Part shown: piece after piece, positions 15,601 to 29,400 of the stretch
Position numbering within the stretch: the stretch's first letter is position 1
Layout: every line of letters begins with the position of its first letter
Assembly (NCBI GenBank): GCA_023055505.1
Contig: JALIRH010000006.1
Location: 28,059,105-28,123,104 of the forward strand
From: Callipepla californica brunnescens
Taxonomy: Eukaryota; Chordata; Aves; Galliformes; Odontophoridae
Length of the DNA: 64,000 nt
Reading direction: 5' to 3'
Notes under the pieces: generated by a model
Seen by the model: only the letters and a program-made list of their open reading frames with translations
The model's database searches: none
Told to the model about the DNA's origin: nothing
Program-made: the position numbers and the translations under genes

Positions 15601-18600
15601 CACAGAGGCTTCAGCCAGGAGCTGGGGAGGAGCCGAGCCCAGGATGTGGCTCTGCAGCCTTGGGGCTTCAGGGGTCCCTTGATGTGGGGCCACCACTCAG
15701 CTCACACCCTGGCTGCTCCCAGCCCAGCTGCCGCGGCCATTCAGCGTCACTGACGTGCCCGCGGTGAGGGGCAGCGAGGCTGCGGGGCACTGCTGGTGGA
15801 ACTAATGAGCTATAAGTAGAAAGCAGGAGGAGACCGCAGCAGGTGGCTTCAGCGGGCGGGAAAAATGAAGGTTTCCATTTCCACATGCCGCGGAGGATGG
15901 CGTTAGCTATGTGGGTAGGGATTTGGGTGGAAATCCTCCCGCCGCTCGCCTGGCTGAGGGTTGCTCCCCGGCGCCGGGTGCCTCGAGGGGTATATTTGGC
16001 AGTCGGATTGCTTTTGCAAAGAGCTAAAGAGTGCGATGCCTGCAACACCTGGGGAGGGCTGTGCTTCAAAGATGGCTCGGCACATTTTCCAGGGCAGGAG
16101 GGGAGCTCTGGGAAGGATTGCTGCAGGCTCCGAGCAAGCGTGGCTGTCCGGGCTCTGCTGTCTTCTCCACAACGATGTCTGAAGGAGCTCCTCCAGATCT
16201 CTCAGCGGTGCTCACCTCATTCAAAGTCTCTCACGTCACTCCTGCTTTCTTCTTTTCCTGCCCGGCTCCCAGGCTGAGTTTAGCACTCTTTTTAACGTAT
16301 GTTTTTATGTGGGAATCGCTGTGTTCAGGGGCAGGTCAGCACACCTCGTGCTGGCTCTCCATGGGGCTCAGGCTCAGGATCCCCTGCTGAAGAATGAGTG
16401 CACACCTGAAAGCTTCTGGTTTCAGATAAGGTCCGATTTGCCCATTTTGCAGTGTACTTCTGCCAAGTCTTCATTCAGCCAGTTCATCCACTCCCTGCTC
16501 CGTGGATGATCCATCCCTATTATCCACTTACTTCTCATCATTCCTGCTTCCTGACTCCTCCTGTGTGCTAGGAACACCATGCACACAGCAGGGCAAGACC
16601 CCAGGAAGCAGGACCCATGGCCTCAGCCAGGACCCCAGCGAGGCAGAACCACGTGGTGTCCACGGTAGAAAGATTGTAAAGAAGTTAACGGAGGAAATAA
16701 CGAGGCAACCGTTTGCCTGCTGTGGGGAGTTCATTTAAAAAACAGGCATGTCTCTCATAGGGCTCGCCATCTCCCAGCTACCTGCCCCCATTGGTTAATT
16801 AAACTGATTAATGGTATTCGCTGTCAGAGGAGACTCACGAGAGGGAGATGAGGAAGCAGCTGTCCCTCTGCCTGTCCCTCATTGCATCACTGCATGGGGC
16901 TGCGGCTGGGGAAAGTGCCTGCTGAGGCCCTGCTGGCCCTCATTCAGCCCAGCTCCAGCTCTGCATCTAGGCTGGCTCCTAGCTCAATCCAGCACAGCTC
17001 CAGCTCCATGCCAGCCCTGGTTCCAGCCCTGCCCGCAGCCCTGGGGCACAAGGGTCCTAGCCCTGCCTGATCCGAGTGTGAAGCCTACAGCCACTGCTCC
17101 ATCAGGTGCTGCTTCATCTTTCATGGATCCTCACACAAACTGCCCATTGTCTTCCAAACAAAAGATGATGAGAGATGAGAGAAACTCATCCTTGTCTTCA
17201 CACCGAGAGAAGCAAGATGACACGCTCTGCCTGAGGTTAAAAGCCGTCTGAGGCAGGAGCCAAACCACTACTGGGTGACTTTGTCCCAGCACAAACTTAG
17301 CAGAAACCGTCCTCAGCCAGACCAGTGTCTGGTCCAGCTGTCAGCTCCAGTCAGGCTTTGACTTCCTGTATTTTGAATACCTGTTTTTCTCTTCTCTTTC
17401 TCTGAAGTCCTCAGAGGGCTTTGCAGGATGGGCTCCTTTTGGGGTTCCAGCCAGATGTCAGATACACTGCAGATGAGCTCCTGGAAGTCAAGACTTTGAA
17501 AGATGTATGTTAACCCCAGAGCAAACCGCTGCTCTTAATGTTCCACTCTGAGCGAGAGACATTACTCCTGTCTGTCCCGATACAGCCCACCTGGAGGAAG
17601 CTGACAGCTTCAGCATACAGCCATCCACAGTCACAAAAGGAAAGGCCTTCAAACGTGCAGTGCAGGTTATCACCTGATTTCTCTGCTTTTTTTCTCTCTC
17701 TCTGTTCAGGGCACTGCTCCTGTTCAAGGCAGGCAGAGGAAAGCAGATGAGAAGTGGGGGGCACGAAGCATCTGCACCAGCCTTGGCTTGAGGTAGCAGA
17801 CAGGGAAGTCAGCATCCTGGAAGGCTTTATTACACATGATTAACCTTCCTCCAAGGAGAATGAATTGCTCTGAAGGAGCAAAAACTGTTAGAAGTGTCCA
17901 TGCACTATAGAATTACACAAAGAATTCAGCTGAACTGAGGGTGTATTCAGTGGGCATTTCAGTCTAAGTGTTTCACTTTTAGTTTGCTTGATGATCAGCT
18001 TCTGAATATTTGCTACACTAAAACCACAACCTAGAAATCCAAATCAGATCCTCAGCCAAAAGGAGTTAAGCTGTACAGTGACCATGGGATTCCACATCTG
18101 GGATTTTTCACTGTGAAGCAGATCAGCTCTCTGTGCTCAAGATTTTAAGAAATGGAAGCGCTAGGAAAGCGCAAGAAGCTGTAAAACGTAACAAGCAGGA
18201 GACAGGAGCTGCTGACAAAGTTCTTCATTCTGTTGCCATTCTGCTGCAGTTCAGGTCATGCCAACATATACTGGGGTGTGTGAGACCGCCATCAAAGCAG
18301 TTGAACTCTTCCTGATGAAAATACTCTGTGCATTTGTTGGGAATTAGATGCTTTGTATTACTTATATTCATAAGGATCTTGAATTACATCTCACCAATCA
18401 CGTTTCAGTGAACAACAGCCAGAGGCTTTTTCTTCCTACATGAATGGCTGCTGTGAGGGCTGGGCATCCACTGCCACAGACCCCTACAGAAGAGAGCCGA
18501 GCTATTGCAAACTATTAGAAACTGACAGCATAGAGGGTATAAAGATCAGTTGTCTTTAGCTGTCCTTCAGGTTTTCTGTATCTTTGCTTTTCCACCACAC

Positions 18601-19610
18601 GACAGGGAGGGCCAGCTGACAGATACTGTAGTGCAGTAAATATGCATCTCATTTTCATTACTTTGGTTCATTACCATTACGCTGAGAACGTCAGCAAACA
18701 TGGAGCAGTACAACAGATGGGTCCAAACAGCCCACGGTTCCTCTAACAGCACCAACACATCGCTCTACCCCACTGAGTTTATAGGTGCATGTATTTCTTT
18801 CCTTTTAAAACAAAGACCCACGCAAGCTCCACCCCACGGCTGTGATATATCCCTGTGCAACTTGAGGAATGCCATCAGTACCTCCCCTTGGGGTACACGT
18901 TGAAAGCCAAAGCCACCAAAGCCGCCTGGAAGGCTACCACATGCCCGGCAGTGCTTACTTGTGGTGGCATATTCCATGTAATAAGCGTTAGGTTTCCAAG
19001 AGAAAGAAGTCAGCCTGGAAGTTCCGACAGATCACAGAGTACCGGATTTCAGCTGTTCAGAGAATGTGCATCGCAGTCCTGGAAGGATGAGACCGCGGTC
19101 ACAGGTGGGATGTGAGGAACGGTTACAATCAGTATTGGTTTCACCCGTGATCGCAGTTTTTCTCTGTTCTCAATCCCCAGTGTATCGGATGCCCTCCCGT
19201 TTGGGAACAAACAAACAAAAAAGCCAGCCACCAGAGGAGTGAGGGGAACTTCCCAAGTGACTACAGTTTTGGAAAGCAGCCTGATGCAGGAAGCACTGCA
19301 AGCCTTTTCTCACCTAGGGAAACTTCTATTTCCATTGTAGCCGCCCAATTTCTCTAAGAACTGATTCAAATACAGGCTTCCCTATCTGAGTTAATCACCT
19401 TTAGTGTTTAGCCAAATACATTTCATGGTTAATTTGAGTACGAAAAGGTATGTGCTGTTAGACATCAATGATGCAACCCCCAGTCAATGCCACAGGGGCT
19501 AAGAAGACATTCTGCATGAGGTGATCTCCCTCCTCTTCATCTTGCTCTTCTACAGCAGTGGCTTACAGCCTTCTCTAGGGCACTCGTAAAAAATAAACAT
19601 TTAGCTTCTT
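12670..19610. other. Intergenic, no supported gene
   Basis: Moderately GC-rich sequence with many short open frames on both strands, none with a recognisable domain. A degenerate 'cagtggggacac' type repetition is visible near 14225-14275. I see no RNA gene, no clear promoter and no interspersed repeat that I can name. Confidence 0.5.
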
Positions 19611-19614
19611 GTTT

Positions 19615-19885
19615 TTGTGGTGAGAGGACGAGGATTTCCCCTCGGCCACAAACTGAAGCATGGGAAGTTCCATACCACTGTGTGTGGGAACTTCTTCACA
19701 GTGCAGTGGCGGAGCACTGGCACAGCTGCACAGAGAGCTGGTGGAGTCTCCTTCTCTGGAGACGTTCCAGACCCTCCTGGACGCCTACCTGTGCAACCTG
19801 GGCTAGGGAGCTGCTTTGGCAGGGGGTTGGGTAACATGGTCTCTGGAGGTCCCTTCCAATCCCTACAGTTCTGTGATCCTGTGAC
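19615..19885 (+). mobile_element. CR1 LINE 3' fragment
   Basis: The sequence carries the diagnostic CR1 3' end: a 'tggtggagtctccttctctggagacgttcc' type segment, then 'ggttgg...ggtctctggaggtcccttccaa' and a terminal 'ttctgtgatcctgtga' repeat. It is 5'-truncated, which is usual for CR1, and has no intact reverse transcriptase. The plus orientation follows from the terminal repeat lying at the high-coordinate end. Confidence 0.88.
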
Positions 19886-19889
19886 CCTC

Positions 19890-22425
19890 AGCTCATGTCT
19901 AAGTACAGAAGGAAAATGATTAAGCTTATTAATTCCAGTTTAATGATATTCTTGGCACTAACTGAGAAGTGTGATGATGGCATTCTCGTGCTGTCCACAC
20001 ATTGTACTGATCTACTCATGGGAAGCGGTGCTTCCCACCTAGGCTGGAGCCATGTGCTGTGCTTCCAGCTCTGCACAATACAGACAAATGCTCCTGATGA
20101 AATTGACACTCCTTCCGTGGCTGCAGGCAGAGGCAGTGCCACCTGAAATACTTCACCCAGGAGCCAAACAGCATGGGGGAGATGTCTGGATACTGCAGAC
20201 GTTGTGGCTTGAAAACACTGCACTCTCCATTACACCGCTGTTTGGAAGACAAGGACACCGACTGCGTGCATGAGGAGTTTGGTCACGATGCTCACCCAAC
20301 AAAGCTGAGTTACTTCCATAGGGAGTGATAGAGACTGCCTGTGCCAGACCATAGCCCTGAGGGGTCCTGTTGGCTCCAGAGGGCTGCAGCAGCTCCACAG
20401 CAGGCAGCTGGGTAAGGGCTGGAGCCTATTCCACAAGAGGAGATAGTGCAGAACTCTAACAGTGTGGTTTGCTCACCTGGCTTCTGTTTTTCCCTGTCTA
20501 CTAAGAGTATGTACGCATTAAGGCTAAGCATACACGGCTGCCATTCCTTACTGAAGCCATGCAACGGAAGGTGCTTCTCCCAGGAAGCATTCCTCAGAGG
20601 ACTGGCTCACAGCTCCTTGCTATCACATCACGACAGCCAAGTGCTCGGTCAGGACTGCAGGACAGAACCTTTTGCACTGCCATGGTTTTGGAGGGCAGCT
20701 ACAGCAGGAACGACAGCCTCAATACACTTCACCTTACACACGTATCTTAGCTTCGTGCACACAAACTCAGAAGTTATTTTGACCAAACACATAAAGCAGT
20801 ATTTCCCTTAACTGCTGCCATCAGTTGCAGGCTTTCCGTTACAGCCTTGGGCTGGCCTGCACAGCAGCTGTTGGGAGTATTATCTTGCATTCTGTGCGCT
20901 CAGCTCTCAATCGAAGCTATAGAAAAGACAAGGAGAACCGCTGCGTTTTTCTTTAGTCGCTGCTTACTCTCTTAATTCTGTGGTGAAATTCAGCTTTCTG
21001 GCTGCTAGGACAAAGCAACACTTTTCCCAGTTGTGTTACTTAGGTTGACTTAATTGTACTTTGTTGCAGAACTTCTGAAGGTGATGTGAGCCGCACAGCT
21101 CCAAACCGGCAGGAGGAAACCTGTGCCATCAGCTGCCTTTCAGGGCACCGCATCTACTGCCTTACCCAGGCTGCTTTCCTCATCATCAGCAGCAGCAGCT
21201 CACGTGAACAGTGCTCCCAAATCCATTCAGCACCAAACTCTCCTCTGGGAGGACACGGGCCACAGAACTCACAGGAGCCAGTTAACACTGACATCTCTGC
21301 ACATTAAATGAATGAGGTGACAGCTCCAAACTGCCCTTCCTGCTTCAGGAGTGACAGTTTTGGAAGAGGTGGTTCAAGTTGAAGGGTTACACCTTCGAGG
21401 CCTACCTGGACGCCTAGCTGAGCAGCCTGCACGAGGGAGCTGCTCTGGCAGCGGGGTTGGACTCTGTGATCTCTGGAGGTCCCTTCCAACCCCTACAGTT
21501 CTGTGGTTAAACATACAAACGTGTCCCAGTCAGTAAAACACCATTCAGCCGGGCTTTGTGTAAGCCCCGTAACACCACTCAATGTGAAGCACAGAACGTA
21601 CCACACAGTGAAATGCTTTTCCCGCCTAAAACTCCACACCACACGCAGCCCTGCATGCGGGCACGCCCTCGCTCCACGCTGTCTCACTATTTCTGCACAC
21701 CACTCCCTTCCATTTTGAGATCGAAATAAGAAATACAGTTGTGTTTGAACTTGGGAAATCCAGTTTACAGAAGATCATTTCCTAATGTTGCTGAAGCTGT
21801 CTGGTTAACACAGTACAGTATTCGCTGAACCTGTGTTTCAGATGGTTCTCATTTTCTTAAGAGCTAACAACTGTAATTCAGGGACAGACTGTAAGAGGTG
21901 AGAAACACAGAGCAGTAGGATTGAACACGTCTCTCCTTGTGTGTCCTGTGAAAGCTTTTCAAAACACGTGGGTGTTTGCTTCTTTTAATTGCTGTTAAAC
22001 AGTTGCTGGCACTGACACTCAGAAACAGTTAAACTGCTCCATAGGCTCACCCTCCTAAAATCATGAGATGTTTCTGGTGGCACTCCATGGCAATCAGGGC
22101 GCAATATTTTTGCTGTGAGAGCTCGCTGGCCCTTCTGCTGTGCCCATGGCCACTCTCAGCCACAAGGCGAGTCATCCCGCAGGGCACAACTCATCAGGAA
22201 TCCAAAGCCAGCAGCGCTCCTCTTCCTCAAAGCCCTCACCACGACTCCACCACGCGCCAAAGCGGGCAGGAGAAACCTGGACAGCCCGGTGTGCTCCGCC
22301 AGCTCAGAGCACTGCACACCACTTCCCAGGGAAGGCCCCAAGCGACCAGCTGAACGCTGCCTGCGCTACCCACACAGCGGTGCAGTGCTCCCAGGGTGAC
22401 ACGAGGTGCAAAACAAAGCAAGAGA
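19890..22425. other. Intergenic, downstream of the TRA2A 3' end
   Basis: Apart from the CR1 fragment at 21345-21505, this interval contains no feature I can support. It lies beyond the TRA2A poly(A) site in the sense of TRA2A. Confidence 0.5.
21345..21505 (+). mobile_element. CR1 LINE 3' fragment
   Basis: A shorter copy of the same CR1 3' end, with 'acgcctagctgagcagcctg', 'gggttggactctgtgatctctggaggtcccttccaacccctacag' and 'ttctgtgg'. It is 5'-truncated. Confidence 0.85.
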
Positions 22426-22429
22426 ACGC

Positions 22430-23410
22430 GACTCAGTGGAATTTACTTTTATTGAAAGGAAAAAAAAAAAAAAAAGTTTACACGTAGTTACGGGTTTTCC
22501 ATCCATGCTTTCGAAAGGACTGGAAACAGAACTTGCTTCATCATTATTGCAATACCAAAAGTCTGGGGTTCTGTTTTCAAGTGAACAGCAAATTATATAA
22601 CTAATTGCTATGTTCAATAAATAGTTGTCACCTCCTGCACTCATTATGGGGAAATAAGTAAACGAGCACTATATAAAAAAAAATCCCAGGACTTCAATGG
22701 TATTAACTCCAAACATTTTCCACTGTGTAGCTATCCAGAAACTTATCTATAAAACGCAGCCTCAAATTGTCAGTGTACAAGGACCTACAAGGACCTATTT
22801 TCCCAGTGGGCCAAGCGGCCGTTTCCCTCTAGTTCACATGTTCTACACTCAAAGCAACTACCCGACAAAAAAGAACAATACAAAAAATCCTCCGGTTCGT
22901 CGCTACCTAAAATAAATTTGTCTATACAGTAAAGGCTCGAAGTCGTTACTTGTTTACCAAAGTAAAAGCTTTACCTTTTAACAGAAAGATCAACGAGTAA
23001 CTTGGAAATGCAGGTTCATATCAAAGTATCTCAGTGTGTGTGTATTACAGACGACATGCAAGCTTTAGAAAATACCATCGCTGTCTTTTGATTACCAGGA
23101 GCCCAATTGTTTTAAAAACAAAATAGGAATGACTTCCAAAATGTATCAACACTTTGGGTTTTCTATTTAATTTTGCTTAAGATGTTATACTACACAGAAA
23201 CTACAATTACAATATTTAAGAGTATTACTTAAGGAGGGATGGAAAACAGGAATACTTCAACTGAAGATACATACGTTCTAAATGAGCCCAAGGTCTCTAA
23301 AATAGCTGGATGGACAAGGAGGGGAGGGAAAGGAGGGGAAACAGGAGGGAAGCTAAGATCTAAACTTTTTATTTAAAAATCACGTCCTCAACTGCTCATC
23401 CTTCTGATCT
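22430..23410 (-). other. TRA2A: TRA2A 3' UTR
   Basis: It runs from the stop codon at 23413-23411 to a poly(A) signal AATAAA on the minus strand (TTTATT at 22448-22453), which is followed by a T-rich downstream element. A second minus-strand AATAAA (23373-23368) sits only about 40 nt after the stop. It contains a small tandem repeat of TACAAGGACC at 22776-22795. The cleavage position is inferred. Confidence 0.75.
22448..22453 (-). terminator. TRA2A: TRA2A poly(A) signal
   Basis: AATAAA on the minus strand, followed by a TTGCTTTGTTTTG-type U-rich downstream element. It is the last strong signal before intergenic sequence. Confidence 0.7.
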
Positions 23411-23421
23411 TCAGTAGCGCC
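23411..23421 (-). CDS. TRA2A: TRA2A coding exon 8 (last two residues, part of Arg274 and stop)
   Basis: The acceptor is a long T-tract plus ctag|GG. Eleven coding bases complete Arg274, then Arg, Tyr and TGA (23413-23411), giving the family-typical SPRRY terminus. The rest of the exon is 3' UTR. Confidence 0.93.
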
Positions 23422-26400
23422 CTAGAAAAAAAAAAAAAAGATAACATCATTACTACCAGCACACACGCTGTAGCATTGCAGTGGCTAGGCTTTTCTCTTC
23501 CCTTTCATGCTCCAAACTCCCAACAAGTCTCCTAGCAGCCCAACCCTGCCTGTGTTTACTTACTCGGACTGTAGGAGCGGGACCTCGATCGTGACCGGTA
23601 CCGGCTGTAGTACGGCGACGGCGATCGTCTCCTTTAAAGGAAAGTAAAGGACTGATCACAACGAGAGCAGCCTCATTCACATTGCTTCTACAGAGCAGAA
23701 TCATTTCCTTAGCACTGAAAGACCTGGCCCGCATGAATGACTCCATCCAGCCTGATGTGGCTGTGGCTTACAGTTTTTAACGAATGCTCTTATATTTCTC
23801 TGGTACGTTTAAAATGGACACATCTCCACAGCACATCTAATAAACTCTCCCTGGCCCTGTAAACACCTGGAGTGCTCTGACAGATGCCTGCAATTCTTGC
23901 TGTACGACATTCTCTGCGACTAGATAACTTTTAAAATAGTCACATAGCTGTGAAATGGCAAGCATTAAAAACCCATCTGCAAATAACCCTTTCTTCAGCA
24001 GCACTGTTTGTCAGCTGTTCCTGCTTCTATATGCAGCATGGAAAAAGAGTTCCCTTTTTTCTGCCTGCCACATTTGGAGGGTAAATGCTCTACACCTTCT
24101 CCAGGTAGCAAAAATCAACCTCTCGCACATGTAACCCAATGACACAAACACTGAAGAGCAGGAGTACTTTTATATTACAAAATGAGGTGGCTCTAAACAA
24201 AGCAAGCGTGAAGCATCTTGATACAAATGGAATTATACTTCTGTCATCTAAAATTGAGAAGTTTTTCTCCTAAATCCACTGTTCTTATAGAAATGAAAAG
24301 AGAATTATTTACCTATATCTGTAGTCATATTCTTCGTATCTGTCATATCCTCTGTCATACCCCCTGTCATAGTAAGAGTCACGGCGCCGACCTGCTCCGC
24401 CACCACCACCTCCTCCACTGCTGTTAGGAAAACACACAAAGTATTTCACGTTATATTCTTCACCAGATTAAATCATTCAAAACCCTTTTGCAATGTTCTC
24501 ATAAATCAGACGCTGAAGACTGAGCCCTAAACAATGACTGAGCATTTAAACACCTTCCAAACAAACAAAAAACCTAACACCCCCAATCCTCAAAAAACAA
24601 AATCACACACACACACATTATAGATAAGTCTTGATTATATATATATATATATATATAAAATCTAGACTTTCAGCCTAGATCTCATAAAAATCAAAGGCAA
24701 ATGGGCATCCTAATACTTCATAAAGCTACGGGTGTGTTGCTGAGTATGCCGGATGACACTCCAAAAAATAACTTATTCAATTTTAAATAAAAATACAAGA
24801 AATCACAGATGAACTTAAAAGCATATGTGAATCGTTATAACACACTTTATAAGAATACCTTTGTGAGAAAAAAGTTGAATTCTACAATGAAAAAATACAA
24901 TTACTCTGCAGTACTGCCTCTTCAACCAGAGTCCAATCCTTCAATTTAAATCAATTGTAGCCCCACCACAGGAAACAAGTGACTCCTTACTGCGTTGGCC
25001 TGCCCATGTAGATGCCTGGGGTGGGTGTATGCGCTCTCTTGGTGATGGAGTAATCCACCCGAATCCTCCTGCCATCCAGCTCCATTCCATTCGCATGCTC
25101 CATAGCCTGCAGAAAGAGAAGGAACGAGGACATGAAACCTTTGACCTCCAATGGAAAGCTAGGCACAAACCACGCTGAGTTCTGCCAGACCCAGACCAGC
25201 AAGCCCCAATCCAGATCTACTTGGGCTGGTTACTAGTGCCCCACTGTGGTGGCTCGGCCCCGTCCCCAGCCCGCTCGCCGCAGCGCTTCAGGGCTGCACG
25301 GGGCGCCGAGTGCCGTGGGACGCAACAATTCCTTTAAGAAAGCACAGGACTATCCACTATAGCACAATCACTTCCCTTGTAGCAGACTATGCCTCCTACC
25401 CATCAAAAAGGTAAATAAAGTCAAAACGGCTTTTCCTGAAAACCACATCTTTCCTACCATCGGCTCCGACCCAGAGGGGATGGGCGGATTCAAAGGCTGT
25501 GCAAAACAGTGGCTTCCTGTAGGGTGCATATGGCCGGATTACTGCTCGTCGGCTGCCATTTCATGCTCTCCCAGCCTCCTGCCATCTCCCTTACAAGGAC
25601 CTACTCCAGCTTAGTAAAATGGCGGGTTCAGCCTACATGGATACCTAATTACAACCTTCCTCCCCACTCGCTCTCACAATAGCCGGCTGTAGCGATACGC
25701 ACGAGGGGCCGCGCCTGAGACGCCCGCGCCCTCAGAGCCGCTCCCGCCGTGCACGCGCTCCCTGGGTGTCCCAGCCCTGCTCCTTTCATCTCCGCATCAA
25801 TACAATGGCCCTTCTCAAACTCAAAATCATGCAAGCCCTTTTTCCGAAGGACCGCACTGAACTTCTGAGAAAGATACACATGGAATACTTAATAGAAAAA
25901 AAAATAAATTAACAATTTCACAAATAATTGTTGTCAGACTTTACAGTGCTATTAAAAATTTCCAAGTTAGTTTCCACTTTTGAACCTTCCATCTACCACT
26001 GTTCCAAGATCTCCAAAATATCACTCCTCAAGGCAGTTTGTCCTATACATATTATTTTCATTTCTGTATGATGTGCACTTTTACAACCTTGAGTGTACCT
26101 TGAGATTTTTTTTAGCATTAAAATTTAACTGTGAGCCACGATACACAAGCCCCAGATCATGAGCGTGACTCTAAGCACAGCAGTTTGTCCCTTTTCTTTT
26201 TAAAAATGAGATTAAGAGCTGGTCAGAAATTAACTTCTTGCCAGTTCCTTAGCAGGAACCCCACTGAATTAACACTTCATGTATGTAGAGGAGGAACTAA
26301 ACCAAGAGCCATGTGATTCAACTCCGCAGCTCCAAACTGGAAGTGACCAAGTTACCACGAGCCTATTTATCTGCACTTATTGAGCTTTAAGAACTCCGTT

Positions 26401-29400
26401 TATGCTATATCGCCACCTAGTGAGCTCTGATCCCACACAGCAGCTTCACAACTAGGGTAACTGCAACCATGAGCCAAAGAGCACGTCACATCTCAACAGT
26501 AGAATGTGTTTTCTGAACAAAATAGGGCCTTTAACTCCACTTTCTTTGGCTTTTTTTGTTTTACAGAAGGATGAATGAAATAAAGTAACTCTGTGCATAC
26601 ATACAAGTTACCACAAAACAACGCTGCAAACAAGCTGGCAGAAATATTAGCTTTATGACTGAAAGCATCTTTCTGGAAATCCAGTGATACACCATGCATC
26701 TTAAAAAGAAAGGCACTTTCTGCCTCATGGCACTCTCGTGTGCGATCCCCACCACACAGTGAGCTGACAGCGAGCTGCCTGAAATCCACAACATTTGGCA
26801 CTTGTTTCATTTAGTTAAAATAAACACCTCTTTTAGAGGGAAAAAAAAAGTACTTTGACATAGGGAGCAGTGCAGAGAAGAGCAAGATAACAGCAAGACA
26901 GCCAGCAAGTTATTTTTGATAACAAAATTTGATAGCCCGCCTTCAAAGCACTGAGAAATGTATTACATTTCAGCAGATAAAGATGAGTTGATAGTTCCCA
27001 GTCTGCACAGAACGCAGAAACCCTGCTCACTACATCTGAGGTCTTACTCTACGGTAAAGCTTTTGCTGTCTTAGCTTTCAACAGCTGTTAGCAATAACTG
27101 ACAAGTAAAAGACTTAAATTAGCCAAAATCCTTTAATAGATACACAGGCACGTGAAGCCTTCTACAGTTATAACTGCATCCTCCAACTGCAGGAAAGCAA
27201 CAGTTCTGAGAGCATCACTCACACTGAGTTCTCAGTAACTGCACCTTGCACACCTTGCTGCTCTGAAACAAAGCACCCAGAGCTCCTGACTGCTGTGCTT
27301 CTACCAGAAGCTGTAGTATAAGTGTAACTTATTTCAGACAAGTGACACCACACTATTTATTCTGTACAAAGATTGGAATCACAAATGTGCTTTGACAATT
27401 ACTGACATTTTCATTTTTTCCTTCAACTAAAAGCACCTTATGAACAAATGTGCTATTTTACAATTTCATTAGATCAGCACACTTCATTCCAAACAAATGT
27501 CTGCTTGCTCTGCCTGCTAGATTTGTACACGGATGAACACTGAGTGTATTCAGATACCCAAGTGAAAAGACACAGCACACTTGGGCTAACGATGCAAGAA
27601 GCATTTTCAAACGCTGTTGAGAAGTCAGAGTGTATTTTTCAGATCAAATAAAACACACACAAAAAACAAACGGCAATGTGATTTAAAGGCATACAATATC
27701 CTCTCAGGAGCCTTTAACTGACAAGCCTGTTTTTATTTCAGCCTGGGTTTTCTTCCAAATATCTGAGCAGTGTTAGAAGACCGGCATAGCTTTTGCAAGA
27801 GGACAGCAAGCAAGCTAGCAGGATTCCTATCAACATGTACTATTAGCTTTGGCTGCAAAATGCAGGAAGACTGACTTCAGACACCACACTTCACACACCC
27901 TCTGCAGGGAGGGTCAGAAAATGGAACAGGACTTGTGAGTGACACAGGCAAGAACTCAATCTCAGACTACAGTTTTAAACCTAGAACCATCTACCCTTAA
28001 CAAAGGGCTTCTGAGCTACTCTCTGTAAGGTGTCAGTTTGTCTGGATGAGCAGTTCCCAAACTACTGAGTCATGACCTCCACTGGCTACAAGCTGTTAGA
28101 AAGTATTAAATATAGATGGAATGAGGTGAAATCCATTACATTATGTGGCACTTTCTAAACGTACAAGAGCTTCAGTAAAGTTGACTGAATATATTTAAAT
28201 AGCCAAACACAAACCATTTATGTTAGGACTCATTTAGAAATAAATCTATTTTGGGGATCTAAAAATTTTTTTTCTTTCAAAGCCCAGTACTTAACATCAA
28301 CAGTAGAAAGCTCACCTCTGCTGTATCACAGGTGAAGCATGGGATGAACACACATCACTGCTTTTTGCTTTTAAATGTAATCACAATATTGGCAAATACA
28401 TAGAGATTTTTTTTTTTTTTTTTTTGCAATTTCTGAGCTTTAACATCTATTGATTACAGATTCTTTTTAAAGCACATCTTAGAGTTGTAGAGTAAAGAGA
28501 AACAAGAACTGTAGAGAATCAGAATGAGTAGCTGGGTACGCTTCTCTAGCTATTAACAATTTTGTGGTATTGCATGGGCTCCAGAAGCCTGTAACTCAAT
28601 TCCAAACACCAAAGATGTTCTCATGCTCTTTTCTGGTTTATCAAGAGTCATTTTGATACTGAAAACATCACTTAAAACAGCAAGAGAAGTTCTGGTCAGT
28701 AACAACCCTTCTAAATTGCTCCGCCTGCACCACAGAACGTCTTGCAAAAATGAACAAAAAACCCACAAAACAGCACCACCAAAAAAAACCAGAAGCCCAT
28801 GCACAAAAACCTGGAATTATTACAGTCTTAGGCAACAAATTATGTCAGCGGTTCAGTTGGTCTGTGTCAGGTCTGCCTTAATTGCCAATATGCACTACTT
28901 CAGAAATACAGTCCAAACTGTAAATAGCATGAGAAACTGAGAATCCCGAATTGCCAACAGCTGCTGTGGTTAATGCTTCACAGATGAGCTCTCTGTACAG
29001 ACACCGCATTCACAGCAGCCTCAGTTTTAACAACTACTAGTTTATTGTACAAGTTACTGAAAAGCTGGAATGAGATCCCTGGTAACTGCAGAATCATCCC
29101 CCTAGAACAGTCAGCATCCACTTGTGATCCTCTTATTATTAACCCTGAGATAGTTCTTCTGCCTCAGCGTTGTTTGCTTTTTTTCCTCATTCTAATACAT
29201 AGTTTTCAATACAGTGTGTATTTCCTCTGTAAGAGGAAGAAATGAAAATCCTAAATTAATAACGTGATGGACACCTGAATGATTTAGCTAAAACATTACA
29301 AAACACAGCTCAGTGCTAGTGCTGCAAGACAAAGCATGCCCATCTCCAGGAAGAGGTCTTCAACAGAACATTACAGACCTTGCTGTTCGCACAGCCTTGC

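Larger units (their letters stand above)
23422..24990 (-). other. TRA2A: TRA2A introns 5, 6 and 7
   Basis: Intron 7 is 23422-23563, intron 6 is 23629-24312 and intron 5 is 24421-24990; exons 6 and 7 lie within this span. Intron 5 holds an AC-rich stretch near 24604-24617 and (TA)n at about 24637-24657. No other feature was found. Confidence 0.85.
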
